Assembly (NCBI RefSeq): GCF_001189915.1
Contig: NZ_LFLS01000011.1
Coordinates: 1-64,000 of the forward strand
Source of the DNA: Herbaspirillum autotrophicum
GTDB taxonomy: Bacteria > Pseudomonadota > Gammaproteobacteria > Burkholderiales > Burkholderiaceae_D
Direction of reading: 5' to 3'
Length of the DNA stretch: 64,000 nt
Shown here piece by piece: positions 18,100 through 28,512 of the stretch; within the stretch, counting starts at the first letter, position 1; every line of letters starts with the position of its first letter. The position numbers and the translations under genes are program-made. The notes beneath the pieces are model-generated. The model worked only from the letters and a program-made list of their open reading frames with translations. It did no database searches and was not told where the DNA came from.

Positions 18100-18531
18100 T
18101 TAATCGAGCAGCGCAATATGGCGCACGATCGCCGCCGTCAATTCCGGCAAGCGGGCGCGCCGCGCCGCCAGCGTCCCGGCCGCTGCCTCGCGGCGGGCTT
18201 CTGCCCAGACCGGACTCGGAAAATGCGCATCATTCGTATAACGCGGGATGACATGCCAGTGCAGATGCGGCGTCATGTTGCCCAGCGTCGCCAGATTGAT
18301 TTTTTCCGGCTGCATGACTTCGCGCACCGCAGCTTCCACGGCCCAGACGACATTACTCAATGCAGTCCGGTCAGCGGCCGGCAAGTCACTCATCTCTTTG
18401 ACATGCGCATTCCAGATGACCCGGCAAAATCCCGGGTAAGCCGCATCGTCTACCAGCACCACACGATAGTGCGGGCTGCGGTAGACGATCTCACCGCCAT
18501 CACTGTCACACAGTTCGCAAGGTGCTGTCAT
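18100..18531 (-). CDS. HIT-family nucleotide-binding protein
   Basis: A 143-residue protein with the histidine-triad motif HLHWHVIPRY near residue 95, in which the second His of the HxHxH pattern acts as nucleophile in nucleotidyl hydrolases and transferases. The spacing follows the HinT/Fhit-like branch. The natural substrate is unknown; adenosine phosphoramidates or dinucleoside polyphosphates are usual for the family. It follows the large FAD oxidase with only 2 bases between stop and start, so the pair is one transcript. Confidence 0.9.
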   Translation of the reverse strand: MTAPCELCDSDGGEIVYRSPHYRVVLVDDAAYPGFCRVIWNAHVKEMSDLPAADRTALSNVVWAVEAAVREVMQPEKINLATLGNMTPHLHWHVIPRYTNDAHFPSPVWAEARREAAAGTLAARRARLPELTAAIVRHIALLD

Positions 18532-18533
18532 GG

Positions 18534-21500
18534 CTACACCAGAATCCGTTCGATGCCGCCGTTGTTGGCGCGGGCGACATAATCAGGCAACCAGTTTTCA
18601 CCGAGCAGATGCTTGGCCATTTCGACCACGATGTAGTCGGCAACGGTGCCGGAGTCTTCGTTATAACGCGACAAACCCTGATAGCAGGACGGGCACGAGG
18701 TCAGAATCTTGACTTCGCCTTCGAAGCCGTCAGCCCGTACCTTGTCCGCGCCCTTGCGCATTTCTTCTTCCTTGCGGAAGCGCACCTGCGTCGAGACATC
18801 CGGACGGGAAACACCGAAGGTGCCGGACTCGCCACAGCAGCGGTCATTCTTTTCGATCTTTTGCGCATCGGCCGTGGTGATCAGTGCATTCACCGTTTTC
18901 ATCGGATCTTGCAGTTTCATCGGGCTATGGCATGGATCGTGATACATGTAGCGGGTGCCGGTAACGCCTTCGAGTCGCACGCCCTTTTCCAGCAGGTATT
19001 CGTGGATGTCGATGATGCGGCAACCCGGGAATATCTTGTCGAACTGGTAGCCCTGCAACTGATCGTAGCAAGTACCGCACGACACGATCACGGTCTTGAT
19101 ATCCAGATAATTGAGGGTATTCGCCATGCGATGGAACAGCACGCGGTTATCCGTAATGATCTTTTCCGCCTTGTCGAAATCGCCCGAGCCGCGTTGCGGA
19201 TAGCCGCAGCACAGATAGCCCGGTGGCAATACGGTCTGCACGCCGACATTCCACAGCATGGCCTGCGTTGCCAGACCAACCTGCGAGAACAGACGTTCCG
19301 AACCGCAACCGGGGAAATAAAACACGGCTTCGGTATCGGCCGTGGTGGTCTTCGGATCGCGGATGATCGGCACGATCTTGTCATCCTCAATATCGAGCAA
19401 GGCACGTGCTGTTTTTTTCGGCAGGTTGCCAGGCATCTTCTTGTTGATGAAGTGGATCACCTGTTCCTTGATCGGCGCTTTGCCAACCGTCGCCGCCGGC
19501 TTTTGCGTCTGCTTTTTGGCAAACTTCTTCAATACGTCATGCCCCAGACGCTGCGCCTTGAAGCCCCAATCGGTCATCACTTTGCGCGTGGCATTGATGG
19601 TGGCCGGATCGGTGGCATTGAGGAAGAACATCGCCGCCGTGGTGCCGGGATTGAAGGACTTCTTGCCCATCTTGCGCAACAGGTTGCGCATGTTCATGGA
19701 GACATCGCCGAAGTCGATATCGACCGGGCACGGTGTCACGCACTTGTGGCAAACCGTGCAATGGTCGGCCACATCTTCAAATTCTTCCCAGTGCTTGATC
19801 GACACGCCGCGGCGCGTCTGCTCTTCATACAGGAAGGCTTCGACCAGCAACGATGTCGCCAAAATCTTGTTACGTGGCGAGTAAAGCAGATTGGCGCGCG
19901 GCACATGAGTGGCGCAAACCGGTTTGCATTTGCCGCAACGCAGACAATCCTTGACGCTGTTGGCAATGGCGCCGATATCGCTTTGCTGCATGATCAGCGA
20001 TTCATGCCCCATCAGACCGAACGATGGCGTATAGGCATTGCGCAGATCGGCTTCCATGCCCGGCAGGTTCAGCAACTTGCCTTTATTGAAGCGTCCTTCC
20101 GGGTCGATCCGCAACTTGTAGTCGCGGAAGTCGCCGATTTCTTCTTCCGTCAGGAATTCCAGTTTGGTGATGCCGATGCCATGCTCGCCGGAGATCACGC
20201 CATCCAGCGAACGTGCCAGCTTCATGATGCGCGCTACTGCTTCGTGCGCATCTTGCAGCATTTCATAGTGATCGGAATTGACCGGCAAATTGGTATGCAC
20301 GTTGCCGTCGCCGGCATGCATGTGCAACGCCACGAAGACGCGGCCGCGCAGGATTTTCTTGTGAATCGCGCTGCACTCTTCCAGGATCAGCTTGAAGGCG
20401 GCACCGCTGAAAATCTGGCGCAGTTGCGCCCGCACTTCCTGTTTCCAGGAAACCCGCACGGTGCGATCCTGCACCACGTCGAATACGGTGGCTTCGGGTT
20501 GCGCCTGCAAACGCTGTTCAAATACCAGCTCCAGCTTGTCCAGTCCGAGTGCCTGCAATTCGCTGCTGGCCGCGCGCAGCGGTTTATCCAGATTGCCGAG
20601 CAGATAGGTCCAGCGTGCCTGCGTGCGCGCAATCAGTTCTTGTGCCTGATGCACGCGGTCCTCCAGCATTTCCGCGGCCGGAATTTCTTCGCCTTCACCA
20701 TCGTCGCTTTTACCGAGCGGCAGATTGCCGGCGGCGAAGAAGCTATCGAGCTCGCCGAGCAACTGCAACTTGTTCTTGACCGACAATTCGATATTGATGC
20801 GTTCGATGCCGTCGGTGTACTCGCCCATGCGGTTGAGCGGAATCACGACGTCTTCGTTGATCTTGAAGGCGTTGGTATGTTTGGCAATGGCGGCAGTGCG
20901 CGAACGATCCAGCCAGAATTTCTTGCGTGCTTCCGGGCTGACCGCGATGAAGCCTTCGCCGACGCGGTTGTTGGCCATGCGGATCACTTCCGAAGCCGCC
21001 TGCGCTACCGCGTTTTCATCATCGCCGACGATATCGCCGAACAACGCCATCTTCGGCAACACGCCGCGCTTGGATTTGGTGGCATAGCCGACGGCACGCA
21101 AATAGCGCTCGTCCAGATGTTCCAGACCGGCCAGAATCGCGCCGCCCTTGCGGGTCTCGGCATCAAGGTAATCCTTGATTTCGACAATCGACGGAATCGC
21201 ATCGCGCGCCTGACCGAAAAACTCCAGGCAGACGGTACGCGTGTGCTTGGGCATCTTGTGCAAAATCCAGGTCGCCGATGTGATCAGACCATCGCAACCT
21301 TCTTTTTGCACGCCCGGCAATCCGGACAGGAATTTGTCGGTAACGTCCTTGCCCAAACCCTCTTTGCGGAAAGTACGGCCGGCAATTTCAAGAATCTCGG
21401 TCTTGAACGGCGCGTTCTTTTGTCCCTTGGGAGCCGGATGCGTCCACTGCAACTGGAAGCGGGCCAGCGCCACATCATGAATCTTTCCGAGGTTGTGATC

Positions 21501-22535
21501 GAGACGCGTGACATCCAGCCAGTCGCCGTTCGGATCCACCATGCGCCAGCTGGCGAGGTTATCCAGTGCGGTTCCCCACAACACGGCCTTTTTGCCGCCG
21601 GCATTCATGGCGACGTTGCCGCCGACGCATGACGCCTCTGCCGAGGTCGGATCGACCGCGAACACAAAGCCGGCTTTTTCGGCCGCATCGGAAACCCGCT
21701 TGGTGACCACGCCGGCGCCCGAATAAATCGTCGCATACGGTTTGTCCAGACCGGGCAAGACAGTCATCTCGACCGCGCCCAGCTGTTCCAGCTTTTCGGT
21801 ATTGATCACTGCCGACATCGGTGTCAGCGGAATCGCACCGCCGGTATAACCGGTGCCGCCGCCGCGCGGGATGATGGTCAGTCCCAGTTCGATACAGGCT
21901 TTGACCAGACCGGCCATCTCTTCTTCGCTGTCCGGCGTCAGCACCACGAACGGATATTCCACCCGCCAGTCGGTCGCGTCAGTGACATGCGACACCCGGG
22001 ACAGGCCGTCGAACTTGATATTGTCTTTGGCGGTATGACGGCCAAGCACCTTGTTGGCACGCTTGCGCAAGTCATATATTTGCCTGAATTCTTCGCCGAA
22101 ATCGGCAATCGCCTTTTTCGCCGCGCGCAGCAATGCTTCCACGTTGGTGCTGCGCCGCACGGCATCAGCGTCACCGGCTTCTGCCAGATCGGTCACGATA
22201 CGCCGCTTGTCCACTTCACCCAGACGATGATTGAGCGCATCAATCAATGCCGCCCGGCGTTTGGGGTTGTCCAGCATATCGTCCTGCAGATACGGATTGC
22301 GCCGCACCACCCAGATATCCCCCAACACTTCATACAGCATGCGTGCCGAACGTCCGGTCTGCCGCTTGCCGCGCAATTCATCGAGCAAATGCCAGGCATC
22401 TTCGCCCAACAGGCGAATCACGATTTCACGGTCGGAAAACGAGGTGTAGTTGTAGGGAATTTCGCGCAAGCGCGTGGGAACAGCACCGTGTGGTGCGTCA
22501 GTAAGCAATGCCTGAATTTTTGCGGGGGCGTTCAT
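18534..22535 (-). CDS. DUF3683 FAD-linked oxidase with Fe-S and CCG domains
   Basis: A 1333-residue multi-domain oxidoreductase. An N-terminal DUF3683 region (about 1-150) is followed by a PCMH-type FAD domain with [15 protein letters not shown] (~222), then a FAD-oxidase C domain, and two 4Fe-4S motifs [11 protein letters not shown] (~862) and [14 protein letters not shown] (~927). CCG cysteine-rich domains end it, with [10 protein letters not shown] and CCGESGTFG (~1235). This is a fusion of the parts that GlcD/GlcF or D-lactate/2-hydroxyglutarate dehydrogenases carry on separate proteins. It probably oxidises a D-2-hydroxyacid and passes electrons to the quinone pool; the substrate is not known. 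Single frame, no break. Confidence 0.88.
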   Translation of the reverse strand: MNAPAKIQALLTDAPHGAVPTRLREIPYNYTSFSDREIVIRLLGEDAWHLLDELRGKRQTGRSARMLYEVLGDIWVVRRNPYLQDDMLDNPKRRAALIDALNHRLGEVDKRRIVTDLAEAGDADAVRRSTNVEALLRAAKKAIADFGEEFRQIYDLRKRANKVLGRHTAKDNIKFDGLSRVSHVTDATDWRVEYPFVVLTPDSEEEMAGLVKACIELGLTIIPRGGGTGYTGGAIPLTPMSAVINTEKLEQLGAVEMTVLPGLDKPYATIYSGAGVVTKRVSDAAEKAGFVFAVDPTSAEASCVGGNVAMNAGGKKAVLWGTALDNLASWRMVDPNGDWLDVTRLDHNLGKIHDVALARFQLQWTHPAPKGQKNAPFKTEILEIAGRTFRKEGLGKDVTDKFLSGLPGVQKEGCDGLITSATWILHKMPKHTRTVCLEFFGQARDAIPSIVEIKDYLDAETRKGGAILAGLEHLDERYLRAVGYATKSKRGVLPKMALFGDIVGDDENAVAQAASEVIRMANNRVGEGFIAVSPEARKKFWLDRSRTAAIAKHTNAFKINEDVVIPLNRMGEYTDGIERINIELSVKNKLQLLGELDSFFAAGNLPLGKSDDGEGEEIPAAEMLEDRVHQAQELIARTQARWTYLLGNLDKPLRAASSELQALGLDKLELVFEQRLQAQPEATVFDVVQDRTVRVSWKQEVRAQLRQIFSGAAFKLILEECSAIHKKILRGRVFVALHMHAGDGNVHTNLPVNSDHYEMLQDAHEAVARIMKLARSLDGVISGEHGIGITKLEFLTEEEIGDFRDYKLRIDPEGRFNKGKLLNLPGMEADLRNAYTPSFGLMGHESLIMQQSDIGAIANSVKDCLRCGKCKPVCATHVPRANLLYSPRNKILATSLLVEAFLYEEQTRRGVSIKHWEEFEDVADHCTVCHKCVTPCPVDIDFGDVSMNMRNLLRKMGKKSFNPGTTAAMFFLNATDPATINATRKVMTDWGFKAQRLGHDVLKKFAKKQTQKPAATVGKAPIKEQVIHFINKKMPGNLPKKTARALLDIEDDKIVPIIRDPKTTTADTEAVFYFPGCGSERLFSQVGLATQAMLWNVGVQTVLPPGYLCCGYPQRGSGDFDKAEKIITDNRVLFHRMANTLNYLDIKTVIVSCGTCYDQLQGYQFDKIFPGCRIIDIHEYLLEKGVRLEGVTGTRYMYHDPCHSPMKLQDPMKTVNALITTADAQKIEKNDRCCGESGTFGVSRPDVSTQVRFRKEEEMRKGADKVRADGFEGEVKILTSCPSCYQGLSRYNEDSGTVADYIVVEMAKHLLGENWLPDYVARANNGGIERILV

Positions 22536-22721
22536 TAATATGGAAGAAAATCTGCTGCCGGATGTGCATTTTATCTTATTGCTGATTCCCGCGAGGTAAT
22601 GCCCTTACTTTTAGAGGCCCCATCAGAAATGATTCTTGTTTATGGAGAAATAAGAAGCAGATTGCCGACATTTCAACGAACAAGATAGGCAAAAGCAATT
22701 GAATCAATAAAAACAATCAAA

Positions 22722-22751
22722 TTAACAGAATCGATAATTAAAAACTATAAT
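22722..22751 (+). promoter_or_regulatory. candidate promoter upstream of the ZIP transporter
   Basis: TTAACA (22722-22727) and a perfect TATAAT (22746-22751) are 18 bases apart in an A/T-rich stretch, about 47 bases before the small ORF at 22798. The rest of the gap 22536-22797 holds no other feature I can support. Confidence 0.5.
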
Positions 22752-22797
22752 CAATCAAAATTCAAAGCCAGTCCCCCTACCTTTTGCGGAGCGTGCT

Positions 22798-22875
22798 ATG
22801 TTTCAACAACTGATTATCGATTTTCTAGAGAATCTAGCCATCACCCTGGCCGACTATGCGGAATGCAAGGCATGA
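22798..22875 (+). CDS. 25-residue leader ORF coupled to the ZIP gene
   Basis: ATG at 22798, preceded by GGAG at good spacing, opens a 25-codon frame (MFQQLIIDFLENLAITLADY then AECKA). Its TGA overlaps the likely ATG of the ZIP transporter at 22872 (ATGA). The peptide is amphipathic or hydrophobic. The ribosome site and the overlap suggest translational coupling or a leader-peptide control. No homologue is recognised. It could also mean that the ZIP start lies further in. Confidence 0.45.
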   Translation: MFQQLIIDFLENLAITLADYAECKA

Positions 22876-23849
22876 AGACTTCTCTGTCTTCTACCCATCC
22901 ACTGACCAGGATGCCTGCCATGATCCCCACATTGAACCAAGATATACCGATTCCATCGACTGCCGCCAAGCGCCCGTGGTTGCAACTGCGTTTCCGTCAG
23001 ATTGCCATGCTGGCGGTTGCCGCAGTGTTTCTGCTGGCAAAGCTGGCTGATGCCGCCTCCGGCTTCTTCGTCGCCTATCCGCATGTGAAGCAGGCGTTGA
23101 TTGCCTCTTCTGCTGCGGCAGGCCTGACTGCGCTGGGTGCGCTGGGGGTTCTGTTCACGCGCCGCATTTCCTTGCGCATGCAGGACATACTGCTCGGCTA
23201 CGGCGGCGGCGTGATGCTGGCGGCCAGCGTGTTTTCACTGATCTTGCCGGCCATGCAACAGGCGCAGGCGCTCGGCTACGAAAAAACCGCAGCGGTCTTG
23301 CTGACGGCTACCGGCATCATGCTTGGCGGTTTGTTTGTGCTGGCGATCAATCATCTGGTGCCGCATGAACACTTCATCGCCCCCAATGCCGCCATTTCAT
23401 CGGCCCGCAGCAGCCGGATCTGGATGTTCGTGCTGGCAGTGACGATTCACAATTTCCCGGAAGGCCTGGCCATCGGCGTCGGCTTTGGCGGCGATGACTT
23501 CGGCAAGGCCGTCGCCCTGGCTACCGGCATCGGCATTCAAGATATCCCGGAAGGTCTGGTTGTCGCATTGGCCTTGCGCACGCTGGGCTACTCGCCGCTC
23601 AAAGCGGCCGGTGCCGGCATTCTGTCCGGACTGGTGGAACCGATTGGCGGCGTGCTGGGCGCGCTGGCAACCGGCATCTCGGCCACGGCCCTGCCATGGA
23701 CTCTGGCTGGCGCAGGCGGCGCAATGTTATTTGTGATCAGCCATGAAGTGATCCCCGAATCGCACCGTCAAGGCCACGAAACGCAAGCCACACTGGGCTT
23801 ATTGGCAGGTTTCGTGACGATGATGCTGCTCGATGTCTTGCTCGGATGA
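22872..23849 (+). CDS. ZIP-family metal transporter
   Basis: A 325-residue inner-membrane protein with eight probable helices that moves divalent metal ions such as Zn2+, Mn2+ or Fe2+ into the cytoplasm. The metal-site signatures of transmembrane helices 4 and 5 are HNFPEGLAIGVGFGG and IQDIPEGLVVALAL. The N-terminal ~35 residues before the first helix are unusually polar, so the start is uncertain; ATG codons at 22863, 22872, 22911 and 22920 all fit. It is preceded by a small coupled ORF and is convergent with yqaA. Confidence 0.85.
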   Translation: MKTSLSSTHPLTRMPAMIPTLNQDIPIPSTAAKRPWLQLRFRQIAMLAVAAVFLLAKLADAASGFFVAYPHVKQALIASSAAAGLTALGALGVLFTRRISLRMQDILLGYGGGVMLAASVFSLILPAMQQAQALGYEKTAAVLLTATGIMLGGLFVLAINHLVPHEHFIAPNAAISSARSSRIWMFVLAVTIHNFPEGLAIGVGFGGDDFGKAVALATGIGIQDIPEGLVVALALRTLGYSPLKAAGAGILSGLVEPIGGVLGALATGISATALPWTLAGAGGAMLFVISHEVIPESHRQGHETQATLGLLAGFVTMMLLDVLLG

Positions 23850-23870
23850 CGCGCTGACAGGCGACCGCGT

Positions 23871-24362
23871 TTACGCCAGCCAGTCAGCCACCGAACGCCA
23901 GAAACCGTCCGGCACATTCAGCAGCAGCCAGGTCATCAGGATATAGCGCAGGAATTTGCCGACCGCCATATAAAACACCGATGGCCAGAATGGCAAACGC
24001 AACCAGCCGGCCAGTGTACAAATCGGATCACCGATCCCGGGCAGCCAGCCGAGCAGCATGGTTTTGGCACCGAACCGCTCCAGCCAGCCAAACCATTTGC
24101 TGCTGCGCTCCTTGGCAAACGCCTGCTTGGCGCCATATCCCATCCAGTAATCCACCACCCCACCCAGAGTGTTGCCGACCGTAGCCACCAGAATGACTGA
24201 CCAGTACATGGCCGGATTGGCCTTGATCACGGCGAACACAGCGGGTTCCGAACCGAGCGGCAGCAGCGTGGCAGAAACGAAACTGATGATGAAGACGGAA
24301 GTCAGTCCGACGGTCGGTACGGCGAGTACATTCAACATCCATAAAACGGCGGATTCAATCAT
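23871..24362 (-). CDS. yqaA: YqaA-family inner-membrane protein
   Basis: A 163-residue protein of the YqaA/DedA-like (VTT domain) group with several hydrophobic helices. The segments SFVSATLLPLGSEP, GNTLGGVVDYWMGYGA and LPGIGDPICTLAGWLRLP are typical of YqaA. DedA relatives flip or move lipid carriers, but YqaA itself has no assigned activity. The ATG at 24362 is used because the in-frame extension to 24530 is basic, unconserved and crosses the ilvA promoter area. It is divergent from ilvA. Confidence 0.85.
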   Translation of the reverse strand: MIESAVLWMLNVLAVPTVGLTSVFIISFVSATLLPLGSEPAVFAVIKANPAMYWSVILVATVGNTLGGVVDYWMGYGAKQAFAKERSSKWFGWLERFGAKTMLLGWLPGIGDPICTLAGWLRLPFWPSVFYMAVGKFLRYILMTWLLLNVPDGFWRSVADWLA

Positions 24363-24528
24363 GCGTAGAGGGGAAAAGGTTAGAGAAAAACGACAAGCCC
24401 GGGGCGGTTTGCGCAATCGGACAGCGCCCGGCTTTGAGCGTCCATTATAATGACCAGTTCCTCGCAAGCGTCGCAATATTGCGGATTCGCGCCAAGGCGC
24501 GCTTGACAGACTCTGCCTAGACTGGACC

Positions 24529-26055
24529 ATGACTACCGATTATCTGCAAAAAATTCTGACCGCCCGGGTCTACGACGTCGCCATAGAAACACCTTTGGAG
24601 CTCGCCAACACTCTCTCGGAGCGGATGGAAAACCGCATTTATTTCAAGCGGGAAGACATGCAAAGCGTCTTCAGCTTCAAGCTGCGCGGCGCTTACAACA
24701 AAATGGCGCATCTGACGCCGGCCCAACTGAAGCGCGGCGTGATTTGTGCGTCGGCCGGCAATCATGCCCAGGGCGTGGCGCTGTCCGCCGCCAAACTCGG
24801 CTGTCGCGCCGTGATCGTGATGCCCACCACGACGCCGACCGTCAAGATTGAGGCAGTAAAGGCGCGCGGTGGTGAAGTCGTGTTGCACGGCGACTCCTTC
24901 ACAGATGCCTACAATCACGCACTGACGCTCGAAAAGAAGCTGAAGCTGACCTTTGTCCACCCGTTCGATGATCCGTATGTGATTGCCGGACAAGGCACCG
25001 TCGGCATGGAAATTCTGCGTCAGCATGCCGATCCGATCCATGCGATTTTTGTCGCCATCGGCGGCGGCGGTCTGATCTCGGGGATTGCCGCTTACGTCAA
25101 GGCCGTGCGTCCGGACATCAAGATCATCGGTGTGCAGACTGCTGATTCCGATGCCATGGCCCGCAGCCTGAAGGCCGGCCGTCGCATCACCTTGCCGGAT
25201 GTCGGTCTGTTCTCGGACGGCACTGCCGTCAAACTGGTCGGCGAAGAAACCTTCCGCATGGCCAAGTTGTATGTGGATGACATCATCATTGTTGATACCG
25301 ATGCCGTCTGTACCGCGATCAAGGATATTTTCCAGGACACCCGCAGCATTGTGGAACCGGCCGGCGCGCTCGCCGTCGCCGGCGCCAAGGCGTATATCGA
25401 ACGCGCCAAGAACAGCAAGAAACCGATCAAGAATGAAGCGCTGATCACGATTGCCTGCGGCGCCAACATGAACTTCGACCGTCTGCGCTTCGTCGCCGAG
25501 ATGGCAGATGTCGGCCAGTCGCGTGAAGCGGTTTTTGCCGTCACCATTCCGGAAGAACACGGCAGCTTCAAACGTTTTTGTGAAACCGTCGGTCCGCGCA
25601 ACGTTACCGAATTCAACTACCGCATCAGCGATGAAAAATCGGCGCACATTTTCGTTGGCATTCAGACCGATAGTCAGGACGAGTCGGCCAAAATCGCCCG
25701 CAATTTCGAAAAGCAGGGATTTGCCACGCTGGATCTGACGCACGACGAACTGGCCAAGGTTCACATTCGCCATCTGGTCGGCGGCAAGAGCCTGCTGGCG
25801 CAAAACGAATTGCTGTACCGGTTTGAATTCCCGGAACGTCCGGGTGCACTGATGCGCTTCCTGAACGCGATGAATCCGAACTGGAATATCAGCCTGTTCC
25901 ATTACCGCAATCAAGGCAGCGACGTCGGCCGCATTCTGGTCGGCTTGCAAGTGCCGAAAAAAGAAATGAAAACCTTCCGCCTGTTCCTCAGCAATCTGGG
26001 ATACCGGCACTGGGATGAAAGCAAAAATCCCTTGTACAAACTGTTCCTCGGCTAA
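24529..26055 (+). CDS. ilvA: threonine ammonia-lyase, biosynthetic
   Basis: A 508-residue PLP enzyme that deaminates threonine to 2-oxobutyrate for isoleucine synthesis. The PLP lysine is in [11 protein letters not shown] (~residue 50), the phosphate loop is IGGGGLISG, and [13 protein letters not shown] is conserved. The C-terminal third holds two ACT-like regulatory domains (about 330-500), typical of the feedback-inhibited biosynthetic form rather than catabolic TdcB. The stop overlaps the region of the queF start, so they are probably co-transcribed. Confidence 0.96.
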   Translation: MTTDYLQKILTARVYDVAIETPLELANTLSERMENRIYFKREDMQSVFSFKLRGAYNKMAHLTPAQLKRGVICASAGNHAQGVALSAAKLGCRAVIVMPTTTPTVKIEAVKARGGEVVLHGDSFTDAYNHALTLEKKLKLTFVHPFDDPYVIAGQGTVGMEILRQHADPIHAIFVAIGGGGLISGIAAYVKAVRPDIKIIGVQTADSDAMARSLKAGRRITLPDVGLFSDGTAVKLVGEETFRMAKLYVDDIIIVDTDAVCTAIKDIFQDTRSIVEPAGALAVAGAKAYIERAKNSKKPIKNEALITIACGANMNFDRLRFVAEMADVGQSREAVFAVTIPEEHGSFKRFCETVGPRNVTEFNYRISDEKSAHIFVGIQTDSQDESAKIARNFEKQGFATLDLTHDELAKVHIRHLVGGKSLLAQNELLYRFEFPERPGALMRFLNAMNPNWNISLFHYRNQGSDVGRILVGLQVPKKEMKTFRLFLSNLGYRHWDESKNPLYKLFLG

Positions 26056-26078
26056 TGCCGATATCACGATCGTTCATC

Positions 26079-26915
26079 ATGCACGCCAATTCGCCTGACA
26101 CCTCGCCACTGGGAAAGGCATCCGAATACCCGGATGCCTACAACCCGTCCCTGCTGTTCCCGATCCCGCGCCAGGCCAAGCGCGACGAACTGGGACTGCA
26201 TGGCACGCTGCCGTTTTTCGGCGTCGATCTCTGGAACGCCTACGAGGTATCGTGGCTCAATCAGCGCGGCAAACCGTGCATCGCGATTGCCACATTCCTG
26301 GTGCCGGCCGACTCCGCTTTCATCATTGAATCGAAGTCATTCAAGCTGTACCTGAACTCCTTCAACCAGGCCCGGCTCGACGATGCGCAGGCACTCAGCG
26401 CCATCCTGCAAAAGGATTTGTCTGCCGCAGCAGGAGCACCGGTACAGGTAACCCTGACCGAAGCTGGCAATTTTCAGCAATTGAAAATGGGCGAACTGAG
26501 TGGATTGCTGCTCGACCGGCTTGATATCGAAGTTGTCGACCGTCACCCCGATCCTGATCTGCTCAAGGCGCGGCATGACGAAGCAGCGGTTGAAGAAACA
26601 CTGGTATCGCATTTGCTGAAATCAAATTGTCCGGTGACCGGCCAACCCGATTGGGGCAGCGTGCAAATTCGCTACGTCGGCGCACCGATTGAGCAAGAAG
26701 CATTATTGAAGTATCTGATCGGATTCCGCGAACACAACGAATTTCACGAGCAATGCGTGGAACGCATTTTTGTGGATATCCTGCGCCAGTGCAAACCGCA
26801 AAAGCTGGCCGTGTATGCGCGCTACACGCGACGCGGCGGACTCGACATCAATCCCTGGCGCAGTAACTTCTCGAGTGGCAGCCTGCCATCCAATTTGCGT
26901 AACGCCCGCCAGTAA
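26079..26915 (+). CDS. queF: NADPH-dependent 7-cyano-7-deazaguanine reductase
   Basis: A 278-residue enzyme of the long (E. coli-type, two-module) QueF class that reduces preQ0 to preQ1 in queuosine synthesis. The catalytic Cys and Asp are in [17 protein letters not shown]; the NADPH-side motif [13 protein letters not shown] lies in the first module, and the catalytic-domain [15 protein letters not shown] follows. The ATG at 26079 is preferred because its N-terminus matches family length; an ATG at 26055 overlapping the ilvA stop would add 8 residues. No clear ribosome site decides between them. Confidence 0.94.
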   Translation: MHANSPDTSPLGKASEYPDAYNPSLLFPIPRQAKRDELGLHGTLPFFGVDLWNAYEVSWLNQRGKPCIAIATFLVPADSAFIIESKSFKLYLNSFNQARLDDAQALSAILQKDLSAAAGAPVQVTLTEAGNFQQLKMGELSGLLLDRLDIEVVDRHPDPDLLKARHDEAAVEETLVSHLLKSNCPVTGQPDWGSVQIRYVGAPIEQEALLKYLIGFREHNEFHEQCVERIFVDILRQCKPQKLAVYARYTRRGGLDINPWRSNFSSGSLPSNLRNARQ

Positions 26916-27251
26916 CTCCGGCGGCGCAAGCGTACTAAGAATCACTCCGTAAAATTTGTTGGCGCACAGAAAAATTTATTGTTTTTTTCGTTGCGCCACG
27001 CAAACACATCACGCAATCCTTCCGCAACAATTTGATACCATTTCGCTACGTCAGACGAAACTTCAGGCCACTACAATTGGTCTGAAGAACACGTTTCAAC
27101 GTCAGCGCAGTGTGCAATACGACGCGACGCTTCACGGCGGCCGTTTTTTGCCGATGCCCTTCCTGATTGAATGTTTTTTGCCTGAACATTGAATAAGCAA
27201 CACTTGCCGGGATGCGCTGTGCTCAAAAAAACCATGCCATTTAAGAAAAAC
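26916..27251. other. intergenic gap before pagP
   Basis: About 335 bases with no supported gene. GGCGCA (26961-26966) and TGCGCC (26992-26997) could form a weak hairpin around a T-run after queF. No clear promoter was recognised. A small TTG-started in-frame extension of pagP enters it but has no ribosome site. Confidence 0.4.
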
Positions 27252-27842
27252 ATGAAAAGCCTTACTCCCCTCAAAAGCCGCACAGCATTGCTGGCGGCAT
27301 CCGCTTTTGCATGCGCAGCCTTGAGCGCGCCGGCACTGGCACAACAAAGCGATGAATTCAGCTGGTGGGACAGCACCAAGAGCCATGCAGCAAATATCTG
27401 GGACAAGGGCGACGACGCCATTTATCTGTCCGGTTATGCCTATCATGGACGCAGTACCTATTCGGCAGAAAAACTGGCTGAACTCAATGAAAAGGCCTGG
27501 GGCCTGGGCTACGGAAAAACGCTGCGCAACGAAAGCGGCAACGATGAATCGCTGTACGGCTTCGTCATCCGGGATTCGCACAAGCATCCGCAGATCATGG
27601 CCGGCTACGCCTATGAATGGGTATGGTCGCTGGGTCATTCGCCACTCGAAGTCGGGCTCGGCGGTACCGCCATGCTGATGAGCCGCCAGGATTATTTCGG
27701 TGGCGTGCCGTTTCCGGTACCACTGCCGCTGGCATCGATTGGCACCAAAAAAGCAAAAATCATGTTTTCCTATGTGCCGCGTTTTTCAAAAAACAAAAAC
27801 AACGGCGATGTACTGTTGATTTTCGGTCGTATCGAGTTGTAA
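27252..27842 (+). CDS. pagP: lipid A palmitoyltransferase PagP
   Basis: A 196-residue outer-membrane beta-barrel enzyme that transfers palmitate from phospholipid to lipid A. After a signal peptide (ends near APALA) an amphipathic segment and eight strands follow. The catalytic residues correspond to His in GYAYHGRST and Asp-Ser in FVIRDSHKHP. The barrel segments GYAYEWVW and PLPLASIG match E. coli PagP closely. The start is uncertain: ATG codons at 27234 and 27252 both give a usable signal sequence, and neither has a strong ribosome site. A hairpin follows the stop. Modification of lipid A often adds resistance to cationic peptides. Confidence 0.9.
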   Translation: MKSLTPLKSRTALLAASAFACAALSAPALAQQSDEFSWWDSTKSHAANIWDKGDDAIYLSGYAYHGRSTYSAEKLAELNEKAWGLGYGKTLRNESGNDESLYGFVIRDSHKHPQIMAGYAYEWVWSLGHSPLEVGLGGTAMLMSRQDYFGGVPFPVPLPLASIGTKKAKIMFSYVPRFSKNKNNGDVLLIFGRIEL

Positions 27843-27862
27843 TTGCGCTCTCTGGCATCGAT

Positions 27863-27886
27863 GTTGCCCGGTTGAAACCGGGCAAC
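27863..27886. terminator. hairpin after pagP
   Basis: A perfect 10-bp stem, GTTGCCCGGT (27863-27872) and its complement (27877-27886), with a TGAA tetraloop. It is followed by ACTTTG rather than a true T-run, so termination may be partial. Confidence 0.55.
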
Positions 27887-27978
27887 ACTTTGCCGCACGG
27901 CAAATACGGAATGCGTTGCAGAACTCATAAAGAAGCCTATAATCCTGCACAAAAGTCCGCCTTGCTTCCCCTTGTGTC

Positions 27979-28452
27979 ATGACAAATCTTGCAAAAATCC
28001 TGTCGCCAGAAAACGTTGTTCTGGATCTAGAAGTTTCCAGTAAAAAACGAGCTTTCGAACAAGCTGGCCTGACCTTTGAAAACAACAGCGGCATTGCGCG
28101 CTCCACCGTATCCGAAAACCTGTTTGCCCGTGAACGACTGGGCTCGACCGGACTCGGCCACGGTGTTGCCGTACCGCATGGTCGCATCAAAGGTTTAAAA
28201 GCACCGCTGGCATTGTTCATGCGGCTGGCAGAGCCGATCCCGTTCGAATCGCCTGATGGTCAGCCCGTCAAACTGCTGATCTTCCTGCTGATTCCCGATC
28301 ACGTTACGCAACAACATCTGGAAATACTTTCAGAAATTGCTGAAATGTTTTCTGATGACGCGTTCCGCGCCGAGTTGTCTGCCGAAGCCGAACCGGCATT
28401 GGTTTATGCCCGTCTGGTCAGCTGGCAAGCATCGCTGGAAAAAAACAATTAA
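27979..28452 (+). CDS. ptsN: PTS IIA-like nitrogen-regulatory protein
   Basis: A 157-residue EIIA-Ntr protein that accepts phosphate from the nitrogen PTS and regulates metabolism by protein contact. The phosphorylated His is in GVAVPHGRIKGL near residue 73. The C-terminal LLIFLLIPDHVTQQHLEILS is characteristic. It is followed by hprK and rapZ, the betaproteobacterial regulatory-PTS cluster. PtsP and HPr (Npr) are not in the window. Confidence 0.95.
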   Translation: MTNLAKILSPENVVLDLEVSSKKRAFEQAGLTFENNSGIARSTVSENLFARERLGSTGLGHGVAVPHGRIKGLKAPLALFMRLAEPIPFESPDGQPVKLLIFLLIPDHVTQQHLEILSEIAEMFSDDAFRAELSAEAEPALVYARLVSWQASLEKNN

Positions 28453-28512
28453 TTCGCGCGTCCGGGGCACCAGCTCCGAGACAGTCTCGTTCGCTTGCCT
28501 CATCGGATTGCC

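Noticed and set aside
18522-21632. Very long plus-strand ORF of 1036 codons
   Set aside because: It is antisense to the conserved FAD/Fe-S oxidase, whose domains are clear on the minus strand. Long antisense frames are common in G+C-rich genes with strong codon bias.
24517-26067. 516-codon minus-strand ORF
   Set aside because: Exact antisense shadow of ilvA.
26961-26997. GGCGCA/TGCGCC inverted repeat after queF, considered as a terminator
   Set aside because: The loop is about 25 bases and the T-run lies inside it rather than after the stem.
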